A stretch of DNA of 64,000 nt from the NCBI GenBank assembly GCA_946406115.1, contig OX291545.1:22687153-22751152 (forward strand), given 5' to 3'. Positions 23,831 to 33,839 of this stretch are shown here, one piece after another. The position numbers and the translations under genes are program-made. The notes under the pieces were generated by a model, which had not been told where the DNA came from, did no database searches, and worked only from the letters and a program-made list of their open reading frames with translations. The stretch's first letter is position 1; the number at the start of each line of letters is the position of its first letter. Origin of the DNA: Apoda limacodes. Taxonomy: Eukaryota; Arthropoda; Insecta; Lepidoptera; Limacodidae.

Positions 23831-24289
23831 TTTTTGCCGACTTTAGAGTTGTTTTTGTTGTAGAATGCGAAAATAATTGTTATAAACCATTAAAGCAATT
23901 AATTGACCGTTTTTAATAATAAATTTCCATAAAATAAATAAGTAATCATTGAAATTACATAATATTGTGTACTGGGCTACTTATTTCGGCAATAAGAGCC
24001 AGCACTGTTTTGGTTAGTACGCCTTTGCTTAATGTATTTGTAGCAAAAAATCCGATATTTGACAGAGGTTGCAGTCGCAGGCCAAGAAAATAAAATAAAA
24101 AAATTTTTTTTTTTATTATTTGTAAAGATTGCACATCAAAACTTTGTAAATGCCGAAAGGCTAAGTTAATTTGAACCTCAATGTGTTTTTGTTCCACGAT
24201 TTGTACAAATTCAAAAAAAGATGATGTAGATGAGGATGATGATTTAATGATTGTGTAAATTTTTTTTTCTGACTGACTATGTAGTTGGC
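23831..24289. other. Unassigned AT-rich DNA
   Basis: It has a poly-T tract at about 24101-24115 and a 'gatgatgtagatgaggatga' patch at about 24220-24240. No gene. Confidence 0.4.
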
Positions 24290-25067
24290 TTTTGCAGCCA
24301 TTACTGCTTCGCCGGGCTTTTTAGGGTGAGACTCTGCCCATATAGCACCCAAAGCTCAAGGGCTCCCCGCGGGGAAGGCCTCGGCTTGGGTTGTCGCTCT
24401 CGGGGCGTCCCTACGACCGGCGTTAGCCTCGAACCCGAATGTGAGTCACCGCCAGGAGGGGAGTTCCCCGTTACGCGGGTGGGATTATGATTGAGTGGGG
24501 GCGAGAAGCGACCCGGCACTTTTTGATACTACTCTTGTATCCTTGCGGGCGCCGACGGACTCGGGGACGTCGGCATCGTGTTAGGAGGAGGCCCTATTAG
24601 AGGAGGTCGTGGTCGTAAGTACGTGCCGAGGTCGCCTAACGATAGTTTTGCGACCGTGCCGAACTCGGTCGGGGGGATGATACGTTGTGGATTGCACAAT
24701 TAATCGATTCGGGTGATGTTGCAAAAGCGGACTGCCAGGTCTTTGAAATATTGGGGAATCGTGGGGAGGTCAAAGTCCCTGTATAGGTCCGCATTTCAGA
24801 CGTACCAGGAGGCTCTGAAGGCCGCTCTAAGAAAGCGGTTTTGGAAGGTCTAGAGTTTGTGGAGATTGCGTTTAGACAACGCATAAATGACGCTAGCATA
24901 TGCTTGTATGGGGCGGATACAAATTGTGTAAAGATTCAGCTTATTTCTAAGCGACATCTTACTGTAGGCAACTATCATGGGATAAAGACGACCGAAGACA
25001 AAAGCGGCTCGGTCTCTAACTATTTTGGTGTGATCGCGGAAGTTCAAACGCCTATCCAGGGTCACAC
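24290..25067 (-). pseudogene. X-element/jockey-like LINE, 3' half (C-terminus and 3' end)
   Basis: The minus strand encodes 'VTLDRRLNFRDHTKIVRDRA', then 'LYTICIRPIQAYASVIYA' and 'LSKRNLHKL' (25065-24850). After a frameshift come 'LQNRFLRAAFRA', 'LYRDFDLPTIPQYFKDLAVR' (about 24849-24710), then proline- and arginine-rich GC-rich sequence ending 'RGALELWVLYGQSLTLKS' (24360-24301). This is the post-RT C-terminal region of an X-element-like jockey LINE. Its upstream half lies at 27776-28890 in the same orientation. Copy A of another LINE sits between the two halves. Roughly 150 codons of the RT palm expected between the halves, including the catalytic Asp pair, are absent. Confidence 0.75.
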
Positions 25068-25097
25068 TTCACTATCCCGGCTACAAACACGAAGACA

Positions 25098-25767
25098 ATT
25101 TTATGAGTCGTGCCGGTGTATGTATGTTCGTCCGGGAGGATATCTGCTGTCGCCGCCTTCATAGCCTTGAGACAGGTACCTGTCGATATTGTGGGTGCGC
25201 GTAGATTACGGCGGCCACACTCGTATCTATGCGTGCCTATACAGGTCTCATAGCGGTGACACGGACGTAACTCGACTCTTCACGCACCTGAGTTTGATGA
25301 CTGACAAAGTTCTAGAGCAATATCCCACAGCAGAACTAGTTATTTTGGGAGACTTTAACGCTAACCATCGCGAGTGGCTCAGTTCTCGAACCAATAACTA
25401 TGCTGGGATATCAACTCATGAATTTGCTCTGACCTATGGATTCTCTCAGCTGGTACTTTCTCCAACGAGAATACCAGATATAGAGGAACATACGAGCTCC
25501 TTACTGGACCTTCTGCTGACTACTCGTCCGGTCGGATACTCCGTCTCAGTGGATGCACCTCTTGGCTCTTCGGACTCAAGTGTCATGCACACAACCCGAT
25601 CCTTCTGGGCCAACTAATTGGCGTCGTGTGTGGCACTATAAGTCGGCAGACTGGGATGGATTGCGAGAATTTTACGCATCGTTCCCGTGGAGGTAGATCT
25701 GCTTTAACTCAGAAGATCCTGACGTCTGCGCAGCCGCAGTCACTGAGACAATCCTTGCTGGTATTCA
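25098..25767 (+). pseudogene. LINE copy A: APE endonuclease fragment
   Basis: The frame reads 'SRAGVCMFVREDICCRRLHS', then after a one-base shift 'LWVRVDYGGHTRIYACLYRS', 'AELVILGDFNANHREWL' and 'LLDLLLTTRPVGYS'. 'GDFNA' is the conserved Asn/Asp motif of APE-type endonucleases that nick target DNA for target-primed reverse transcription. In copy A 17 bases are missing at 25570-25576 relative to copy B, between two 'tcggact' repeats. This shifts the frame and deletes the SD-containing catalytic motif (SSDYCLV in B). The N-terminal catalytic Glu region is also absent. Confidence 0.8.
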
Positions 25768-26085
25768 AATTCAAATTGACCACGACCGTGGTTTAATAGG
25801 TCTTGCAGAAAAGCTAAAATTCTTAAGCAAAATGCATATGAGGCTTGGACCACGGCTCGTTATAATAAGGATCCGAATATTTCTGAGTTAAAACGCAAAT
25901 TAAATGCTGCCTCGAGGTTCAGTAAGAAAACAACTGCCAGAGCAAAATTCCAATTAATCGGCAAAATAGGTGGGCGACTTGCGAGCTATCCTTCTGGGAG
26001 TCGTGCTTTCTGGTCGCTTGCCTAAGCTGCCGAAGGGAACTTTTGCCAGTCGTCGTTACCACCACTACGAAAGACCGATGGTGAC
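25768..26085 (+). pseudogene. LINE copy A: linker between endonuclease and RT
   Basis: The linker is recognisable by alignment with copy B (61990-62222, opposite strand); shared sequence includes 'aaaattcttaagcaaaatgc'. It is frameshifted. A block present in B around 62165-62222 is shortened here. Confidence 0.6.
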
Positions 26086-27769
26086 TTGGCCCATAGTGCT
26101 AAAGAGAAAGCCGATCTACTGGGCAGTCTCTTTGCCTCGAACTCGAACATTAACGATGAAGGCGCTGTACCACCTACTTTACCGTGGTGCGGTAAGACCA
26201 TGCCGGAAATCTCCATAACGCAGCGGGAGGTCAGGCGGGCGTTGCTTTCTCTAGACGTTCATAAGTCGAGTGGGCCATACGGTATACCAGCAGTGGTGCT
26301 TAAGCAGTGTGCTCCTGAGTTATGTCCTGTACTCACGCGCCTCTTCGCGCTTTCCTACCACACTAGGCAATTTCCGTCTTCATGGAAGACTGCAAATGTG
26401 CAGCCGGTGCCCAAAAAGGGCGATAGATCAGATCCATCGAATTACAGGCCTATCGCTATTACCTCTCGCCTCTCTAAGGTGATGGAGCGTGTGATCAACA
26501 CACAGCTTCTAAGATACCTAGAAGTACACGATCTGGTCAGTGACCGTCAATATGGCTTTCGCCACGGTCGCTCGACTGGTGACCTTCTAGTTTATGTCAC
26601 ACACCGATGGGCACTAGCCATTGAGAGTCAGGCATTGGCATGTAGCCTGGACATAGCGAAGGCCTTCGATCGGGTCTGGCACCGGGGTCTTCTATTGAAG
26701 TTGCCATCTTACGGAGTGCCCGAGGGTTTTGTGCAAATGGGTGGCTAGCTTCTTGTCCGGCAGACGCATACGAACCGTAGTTGACGGTAGTTGCTCTGAT
26801 AGCATGGACATTAATGCTGGTGTCCCGCAAGGCTCTGTGCTGTCTCCTACGCTGTTACTACTGCATATCAATGACATGTTGGACATCAACAACATACATT
26901 GCTAGGCAGATGACAGTACTGGAGACGCTTTTTACACGGGTCGTGCAAACATCCCTCGTTCCGTTGTGTCTCAAATCGAGACCACACTGTCCCAGGTCTC
27001 TGACTGGGGACGGGTAAACTTGGTCCGATTCAACCCTACAAAGACACAAGTGTACGCGTTCACCGCTAAGAAAACTCCATTCACTGTAGTCCCACAATTC
27101 CAGAACACTCCCCTCTTCATCTCCAAGAGCATTGGGATCCTTGGTGTTGACATCTCCAGCGATGTTCAGTTCCGAGATCATTTACAAGATAAGGTGAAGC
27201 TGGCGTCCAAAAAACTTGGCGTACTGAACAGAGCGAAGCAGTACTTCACGTCGGGGCAAAGGTTGTTACTTTACAAGTCGCAAGTTCGGCCCCATATGGA
27301 GTACTGCTGCCATCTCTGGGCAGGTGCACCCGGATACCAGCTTGGCCCTTTTGACTCGGTTCAACGACGGGCTGTGAGAATTGTCGACGATTCCAAACTC
27401 ACTTCCCGTATCGAGCCCTTAACTCTGAGGAGAGACTTTGCCTCACTGTGTGTGCTCTACCGCTTGTACAATGCGTTGTGTTCTGAGGAATTGTTCGAAA
27501 TGATGCCCACGGCTACTTTCTACCATCGCACCGCTCGCCATCGGCAGGGAATTCATTCTCACACTTTAGAAACTAAATGGTCGCGTACAGTGCGGTTTCA
27601 GAGAAACTTCCTCCCGTGTACGCTTAAGTTGTGGAATGAGCTCCCTGCCAAGGTTTTCTTCAAAGACTACAGTATGGAGTTCTTCAAGAAAGAAGTTATT
27701 AGATTTCTAAAGGGTCGGCAACGCGCAAGTGATACCCCTGGTGTTGCAAGCGTCCATAGGCTACGGTGA
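26086..27769 (+). pseudogene. LINE copy A: reverse transcriptase and C-terminus
   Basis: Motifs in order: 'VHKSSGPYGIPAVVLKQCAP', 'FPSSWKTANVQPVPKKGDRS', 'NYRPIAITS', 'DRQYGFRHGRSTGDLL', 'SLDIAKAFDRVW', a frameshift near 26735, 'NAGVPQGSVLSPT', then the catalytic motif, whose Tyr codon is now TAG (C-stop-ADDS, about 26902-26916). The C-terminal frame 26966-27769 is open for 267 codons ('KLGVLNRAKQYF', 'EYCCHLWAGAPGYQLGPFDS', 'FFKKEVIRFLKGRQRASDTP'). Relative to copy B, 24 bases are lost in frame at 26964-26968 between TTGTG repeats. It is dead but only lightly decayed. Confidence 0.85.
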
Positions 27770-27775
27770 CCGTAA

Positions 27776-28890
27776 ATAAAATCGTTGTGCCAGACTTTCG
27801 CTACATCGAAGAAGGCAGCGCCCGTGTGACGGGGCTTACCTGATGCTGGTTGGAAGCCAGTGTGAATATGTTCCATGATGCGGAGGACTTAGTAGACGCA
27901 TGAGTGTTTGGCTCAGAAGCCGACTGCTCGTCTATTAAAATGCCTCTGGAGACTAAAGCGTAGACGAGCGAGGAGGAGGCGTTCGCAGAGTTTACCAAGA
28001 GCCTTTAGTAAACTTATAGGGCGGTAGGAGGACAGCTCGGTACGAGCTTTGCCTGGCTTATGGATGCCTATAACAATTGTCTTTCCAGTGAGAAGTAAAG
28101 GTGCAATTTTCGATAGCAGCATTGAAAATCCCTGCTAGAAGGCAGAGAAAGGGAAGAGTGAGAGGCTTTAGGATATCATTAGAGATACCGTCCACGCCGG
28201 GGGCTTTACAGGTCGTAGGTCTTTGATGACCTGTTTGACTTCGTCGACAGTGACGGGGGGCAGGGGGTCTTGTAGGGGCAGAGAAGTTCTGCGCTCCACT
28301 TCGCCGTCTACTTCACGCACGTGATCGGGATCGAAAGGCTGTATCCTTAAGGTACATTGGGCTTGGAGGCTAGATGCAATGCTATTTTGTCGTCATCGAA
28401 CGCGGGAACATTGTTGGGACGAGATAGCGAAGGGAGAGAGTTGGTGTTGTCTGAGTTCAAAGCTCTGGCTAGATGCCAATAAGCTTGATGAGAAGGAGAA
28501 ATGTTCTCCATCAGATCACCGAAACGTAAGGCGCGAAGCTCAGCTACAGCGGTTCTAGCACGGCGGTGTAAGTCGTTGAAGTGAGCTTTGTTTTCGATAG
28601 TAGGAGCGCGATCGCGTCCGCGGCGGATCGCGTTGCGCTCAGTTATTAGCGCCCTGATGTGCTGAGGCACGATTTAGTGGTGGTAATCACCAAACGGCAC
28701 TTGTCTTGAGCACTTGCCAACGGAGGGGTCAGGATGCTAGTGAGTGAGTCGATAGCTACGTTTAAGTCGGTTGCGGAAGAGATTATATTTGGAACGCGAT
28801 CTAGATGTGGCGAGCTGGGGTTTTCGAGCAATTGCCCGAATTTATCCCAGTCTTTCACGGTTCTAGTGTGTGGAGGGACATTACCTTCGT
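27776..28890 (-). pseudogene. X-element/jockey-like LINE, 5' part (pre-RT and RT N-terminus)
   Basis: On the minus strand, descending: 'VKDWDKFGQLLENPSSPHLD' (about 28858), 'SSATDLNVAIDSLTSIL', 'ALITERNAIRRGRDRAPT', 'AVAELRALRFGDLMENISPS' (to 28347), a degraded stretch, 'GIHKPGKARTELSSYRPISL' then 'LKALGKLCERLLLARL' (28090-27960), and 'HTGAAFFDVAKVWHND' (about 27830). The last stretch is the RT motif FFDVAKAFDRVWHDG with a few residues lost, including the FD Asp. Sequence then breaks abruptly at LINE copy A. The 5' end is truncated at about 28890, before any endonuclease. The continuation is at 24290-25067. Confidence 0.78.
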
Positions 28891-29117
28891 GGTTTATTTA
28901 TTATCATGATCTATTATTGCATTTAACCACAAAGAAATAAATAGCTTCAACAAAACATGAATTTTGCCAAATACAAGGAGAATCAACTCAAAACAATTTT
29001 ATACTTTCGCAGATTTTTTCGTTCTAATACATTTAAATAGTTGATTAAACACTCTGTAACAAATTTGTATAATTCGATAAAATATGACACGATTAACAAT
29101 CTAAAAGAAAAAAGTCG
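28891..29117. other. Short unassigned gap
   Basis: AT-rich sequence between the LINE's 5' truncation and the repeat copy. Nothing recognised. Confidence 0.4.
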
Positions 29118-29280
29118 GCTCCGAGCCCTAAAATTGAGGAAATGTTCACGATCATGGACGCCATCTTGAATTCTGAGCTTCCGGTCAAAAATCGGGAGTG
29201 CCAACATCGAAATTCGTGTTGAGGAGGTCCGAATTAGTAAAAAAACCTCATTTGGCCAAATGTTACCCAAAATGCCGCTA
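29118..29280 (-). repeat. Dispersed repeat, minus copy (right bracket)
   Basis: The reverse complement reads 'tagcggcattttgggtaaca', 'tttggccaaatgaggttttt', 'cacgaatttcgatgttggca' and 'cagaattcaagatggcg', matching 23664-23830. Both copies have 'gccgactt' just beyond the inner edge. Confidence 0.7.
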
Positions 29281-30013
29281 GAATCGTATTTTGAGGAAAA
29301 GTGATCCAGACTAGTAATTATTATGTTCATTTACTCCACGTTAAACTTTTTATTTAAAAATTTTCTTCTGCTTTCTCTCTTATTGCTTAAAAAATGGTAC
29401 CTCTCACCATATTCTTTAATAAATGTAAATAAAACTTTACTTAACAAATTACAAATGTATTACAAAAATTAATCAGCAGCGATTAACGTATTATTATTAC
29501 TACAAATTTGTGGTTATAAGTTCTGATTTTCTAGCACTGTATTAGTGAACTAAACATCTTATACGTTCAAAAATCACTCACTCTCAAAAGGTGCTATAAA
29601 AAGGTTAATAGAGGTGCTTCTAACACCTTTGGTTACAATGAGATACACTCTAGATCTTTTATACGCTGTGCCCACTTGGTAATATATCTGTTGCAGGCTG
29701 CATACCTTGTTCCCTGCAACCTTAAGTAACAAGGAAATACGCTCTTAAGCCCTTATGCAACTTTTTGTGCCAGTTGGGTGTGACCTGCCCATTGCCACTT
29801 CAGCTTTTAACACTAAGAAAATTTACATAAATAGTGCAATTAGCTATGTTCCGACCAAACAAATACCTAAAGTAATTCATAAATCTTACGTTGCTAAAAT
29901 TATAACACGTTGCTATCACACTTCGTATTTTAAACTGGAAACACGCGAATGTTAGTAAAAGTTGATTACATTACATTGTTTTGTTGGAAGCTTCTCGGTT
30001 CGCTAGGCAGTAG
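29281..30013. other. Unassigned AT-rich DNA
   Basis: Nothing recognised. The frame at 29755-29955 has no family resemblance. Confidence 0.4.
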
Positions 30014-30015
30014 TA

Positions 30016-30036
30016 GGGGAGACCGGGGCAAGATGA
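30016..30036 (+). repeat. Left terminal inverted repeat of the pogo-like element
   Basis: The 21 bp pair with 31032-31052. Preceded by TA. Confidence 0.85.
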
Positions 30037-30246
30037 AGTTCGGGGCAGCACGGGAAGTAAGCTTGTGTGCGTGAATTGTTATTGTGTTCTGAGCGGCAAC
30101 AGCGCCATTTGCACGAACTTCACTCTCCGCCAGTGCGTCCATGCAGAGCGGACAGGTTAGAACTCGTTTTTGCGTTGCAGAGAGAAAAAAGTGATATTGC
30201 AAGTTTTTTTACGCGAAATTTGATTCGAAAACTGATGTACAGACAT

Positions 30247-30539
30247 GTAAGTACCTGTGTTAATGTATTATTTCTATCCCGAGCTTATTATAGGAGTCCA
30301 AAACATTAAATTTAAACCAGATTTTTTCGCCGGTTAAGTTTGAGGTTAGAATTGCGTCATCTTTTTTAACTACGTGTGGATCGGGGCAAGATGATCGGGG
30401 CATAATGGGATACTATCCCGTTTTGCCCCGCCCTTGTGATTAAAATAACATTTTCTATGTAGGTACCTACTGATAATATTTTTAAATTCTACTTAAATCA
30501 GGATCAAAAGTATTTACCTATTTATTTATTTGTCTACAG
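30247..30539 (+). other. Possible intron in the 5' region of the pogo-like element
   Basis: A consensus donor 'gtaagt' at 30247 and an acceptor 'tttatttgtctacag' ending at 30539, six bases before the ATG, would define a 293-nt intron in the leader. This is inferred from splice-site resemblance only. Confidence 0.35.
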
Positions 30540-30544
30540 ATAAA

Positions 30545-30802
30545 ATGGTTCGCAACTATAAACGAAAAACAGATCGTGGCAAATGGAACGAAGAAGACAT
30601 GAGAAGAGCAGTAAATGCTGTTCTTACTGTGGATGTGGAGGATGATGACTGTGCTTGCATCTATTGTGGGTACTTATACTCAGATTCAACGGAAGGTTGG
30701 GTCATCTGCGGCGCATGCCACGGTTGGGCGCATAATTCATGTGCCGGAGTAGATGAGGAAGACGAAGAGGCACACATTTGTGAACGCTGTCTACCCGATT
30801 AA
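30545..30802 (+). CDS. Truncated pogo-like transposase N-terminus fused to PHD-type zinc finger (85 aa)
   Basis: The ATG at 30545 starts 'MVRNYKRKTDRGKWNEEDM', the characteristic N-terminus of insect pogo/jerky-type transposases (start of the psq-like helix-turn-helix). After residue 27 it runs straight into an acidic linker and a C-terminal PHD-like finger: C38-C41, C55-C58, H63-C66, C79-C82, with W52 and W61, a C4HC3 pattern found at the C-terminus of many insect pogo transposases. The remaining HTH helices, the Tc5-type DNA-binding domain and the DDE nuclease (several hundred residues in an autonomous protein) are missing, yet the frame is intact and ends in TAA. The upstream TTG at 30530 is less likely as a start. 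It cannot transpose by itself. Whether it is expressed, or acts as a competing protein, is unknown. Confidence 0.7.
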   Translation: MVRNYKRKTDRGKWNEEDMRRAVNAVLTVDVEDDDCACIYCGYLYSDSTEGWVICGACHGWAHNSCAGVDEEDEEAHICERCLPD

Positions 30803-31031
30803 AAAGCGTACTCGTTTTGCCCCACAGCGTTTCCCATCTTACCCCAGTTATGGGGCAAAACGGGAAATTTGCCGAGTTAATTGTTTCATTATTTGCCAAA
30901 AAAAGTTCTGTGATTTTGCATGCTACAACGTTTAATTATAAGAGAGAAATGTATAATGGTTATTTCTTTTGTTAAAGAATGTTATTAAAGAGTTTAATTT
31001 TCATTGTATAACTAGTTTTGTCTTAGCTATC

Positions 31032-31052
31032 TCATCTTGCCCCAGTCTCCCC
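31032..31052 (-). repeat. Right terminal inverted repeat of the pogo-like element
   Basis: Mirror of 30016-30036 with one mismatch. Followed by TA. A 'gttattaaagagtttaa' block upstream (about 30973-30990) could serve as a poly(A) signal region. Confidence 0.85.
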
Positions 31053-31054
31053 TA

Positions 31055-33333
31055 AATTGGGCGGGCGGAGGCGACGCGATGGGGGCTGATATTTATGCGC
31101 GTTAATAAGAAGCCTGCCTCAGACAAAGCCTACTTTACTCGTACTTGCTAGTACAGACGTACGTATCGAGGTATTCTGAATAAAATGTTACATGTTTAAT
31201 ATTCTTGTAGCGAAGTAAATGTAATCAAAAATATGTATTGTTTACCAATATATCGCGTTGAATACCTACGACAAGTATTGGAATCAAAGATTATAATTAT
31301 GAACTAAACCAGAACTAATTTCTACGTTGCCGTTTTTATATCGTCCCTGAGTAATCAATTTATCACGATTTTTATGATTTTTGTCATGGATACGTTTAAT
31401 CTCATAAATAATAAAAAAAATTTAAACAGTTGCATTGTTTATCCCAAAATTGTAACCATTTTCCCAAAATTGCTTTTCTTAAAACATTAGAATCATATAA
31501 AAATTCAATCTAACCGAAAATTGTACTGTAAACTCTCTCTATAGAGAATCTCTCTATTATCTAACCTCTAGGTTAAATAAAAAAAGGTAACATTGTGAGT
31601 TAAATAAAAGCAAGTAAAAAAAAATCGTACGCTTTAAAATACTTTTCAACCGACTTGTCTGGTAAAAAGTTAAGTTCAGCATTAGACATACTCGTCTTTA
31701 CTCTTTCGGTGTTACAGAAATACCTTCGACACTAGATTCACTCAATTTTCCTAAAAAAAACGCGGTAAATACGACAACAAACAATCTAATGGTGAAAAAA
31801 TATTTTTCCGTCGCTTTATAGGTACTTAAATGTAGTTTTTATAGAAGTTGCGTACAGAAATTATACTGCATGACATTTTTATCAAAAACAAAGCACAACT
31901 GGGATATGGCAATGGTGTAACCACGATTTATGGCTATAATTCTACAATGCCAATCAATATGACATACAGCGGTATAGGCAATAGCTTCGGTGGCGCATGG
32001 CGGTCCGTTTTCGCTCATCAAAGTTAATTAACGTAGTAATTACTACGTGTGCGGCCACATTACTATTACCGTTCGTTCAGTTCGTAACATTAGCCTCGCG
32101 GAAATGCACGTGTCCGAAATAGAGTGGTTAAATGAATAATCGCTAGAGTTTTTGGAACTATCGCTATTTTATCATCCAGCATCTTATTTTAAGTGATGGT
32201 TTAGCTTTGTTGAAATGCAAAAGAGTCGTGTTATTATAATTCATACTCATAAAACATTAACACCGCCGCAGCTTAAACCTCCCCTTGTAAATGATGCATT
32301 ATGTACCGCCTGTTCATTGTCATATCTAGGTAAAGACTTGTATAACTACACCACCTCACGCTGCAGTTTAGACGGTAATACAATGACATAAGCAATGCGG
32401 CTATACAATACAACCCTTATCCTGACAATCACGTCACAACAAAAAAGAAAGCTAAATCGGTCAAGCCGATCTCAAGTGCTGCTCTGTCATTAAAGTGGTA
32501 GGTAATTGTTTTATAGGGTTCCGTACCGAACAAAGGGTTTCAACGGAGCCTTCCCACTAAGCAAGCCGAACTTGCAATAACATTGCTAAACATTACATTT
32601 GGGGGGTTGAAGTTCAATGCACGGTTGCAACATTTCAGTAAACTTCCAGCAACCCCAAAACAAAGCCCTTACAGCCACGCCAGAAGTAAGCCCTGTAGCT
32701 TACCCAGTCCTGATCATTGAAATTTATCATAACTTTAAAATGTAATGTTGCATTAATATGATAATTGTAACCTTTAAGTAAGTTACTAAGTTTCCGTAAC
32801 TTTTTATTAAAGTTTGACACAATTTAAAACTTAAACTACAGAAAGCTATGGTGCGAATGTTTTTTGATTGTTTTTTTATTTTTATTTTTTGTATAATTTT
32901 TATATACCCCTGTTATGTAGCTCCCCCACCCCTCATTCTGATACAATAATGGAAAACGTGAAAAGGCATTAAAACTCCGTTTATGGACGGCACATATCCC
33001 ATCATGTGGACCCAATGTTGGACACGAAATCCATGATAGACACCCAATGTTGGAGGGTTGTTTTAACAAATATAAGGAGGAAACCTCAACTTTATAAAAG
33101 ACAGTTTTTCTAATAAAAACAGCATTTTACTTACATATAATATTTACTTAATTATCACAAATCAAAATACAAGTTAAATCAACTACAGCAGTAATATTTC
33201 AGGTATCCTTGTAAATGGAAGTCTCAAAAATGGAATTAACAACTCAGGTGTCTACTAATATATATAAATCCGGGGAAATATTAACCGTCATACATAATGA
33301 TGAAAAAAGAACCCTTGTTAACATCCATTTTTA
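31055..33333. other. Unassigned AT-rich DNA
   Basis: It contains a repeat-edge fragment at about 32514-32566 ('atagggttccgtaccgaaca', tail of the 'cggaaccctaa' family, minus orientation). A direct repeat 'acccaatgttgga' occurs at about 33009 and 33041. No gene recognised. Confidence 0.4.
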
Positions 33334-33785
33334 GGGTTCCGTACCTCGAAAGGAAAAAACGGAACCCTTATAGGATCACTTTGTTGTCCATCCGTCTGTC
33401 CGTTTGTCAAGACCCTTTTATTTATGAACGCACGGAGGTATCAAGCTAAAATTTATATCAAATACTCAGGTCTACTGTCCCTTCGAGCTGTGAAAAAATC
33501 AAACTTCTAAGCCAACGCAATCAAACACAGCCGATTATACAGATACAGCCGTTAATGCCGCAAATTTCCGCATATTTTACAGGGAATTCCCGTGAACTCA
33601 GAATCTTGAAATTTCGTACGAAGCAACGTCTAATAGCACAGATAAAGGAAAAATAGCGAAAACCGTAAATTTTTAGTTACATTGTATACTAAAAATATTT
33701 TTTTATAATATAAAACAACTTATAATAATTTTGCACGGAACCCTCGTTGCGCGAGCCAGACTCGCACTTGGCCGGTTTTTTTTAA
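33334..33785 (-). repeat. Near-complete 'ccggccaagtgcgag...ggttccgtacc' repeat, minus strand
   Basis: On the plus strand it opens 'tagggttccgtacctcgaaa' and includes 'ggaacccttataggatcact', 'ggaggtatcaagctaaaatt', 'gctgtgaaaaaatcaaactt' and 'gtacgaagcaacgtctaata'. It closes with 'gactcgcacttggccggttt'. This is a well-known abundant lepidopteran repeat. Its head and tail match those of copies at 5932, 9255 and 62915 while the interior differs, so they are subfamilies. No ORF. Confidence 0.75.
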
Positions 33786-33839
33786 CTTTAATAATATGTG
33801 CTATTTGAGTCAAAGGTAATCTGATTCAGAATTACTATC

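Larger units (their letters stand above)
25068..27775 (+). mobile_element. APE-type LINE, copy A, truncated at both ends
   Basis: This non-LTR element carries an endonuclease (from 'HYPGYKHEDN' on) and a reverse transcriptase. It is nearly collinear with copy B (60297-62889, minus). The 5' start lies inside the endonuclease. The 3' end stops at 'ggctacggtgac', short of the terminal 'accatcaggcagaccg...gccacctta' seen at 42300-42500 and 51814-52056. It sits inside a minus-strand jockey-like LINE. The clade is not resolved (jockey/R1 superfamily). Confidence 0.8.
30016..31052 (+). mobile_element. Pogo-like DNA transposon, internally deleted (1037 bp)
   Basis: The element starts 'ggggagaccggggcaagatg' and ends so that its reverse complement starts 'ggggagactggggcaagatg': inverted repeats of 21 bp with one mismatch. 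TA dinucleotides at 30014-30015 and 31053-31054 are the target duplication of the Tc1/mariner/pogo superfamily. Further 'ggggcaagatg'- or 'ttttgcccc'-type blocks occur inside at 30377-30427 and 30818-30870, which look like subterminal transposase-binding repeats. It carries one short ORF (30545-30802). At about 1 kb it is far shorter than an autonomous pogo-like element and lacks the DDE core. Confidence 0.85.

Noticed and set aside
23675..23863. Protein shared between 23.7 kb and 29.2 kb ('LALPIFD')
   Set aside because: Similarity comes from the duplicated repeat itself; neither copy has a plausible gene structure.
24841..25164. Plus-strand frame over the jockey-like LINE
   Set aside because: Antisense shadow of the minus-strand LINE coding sequence ending at 25067.
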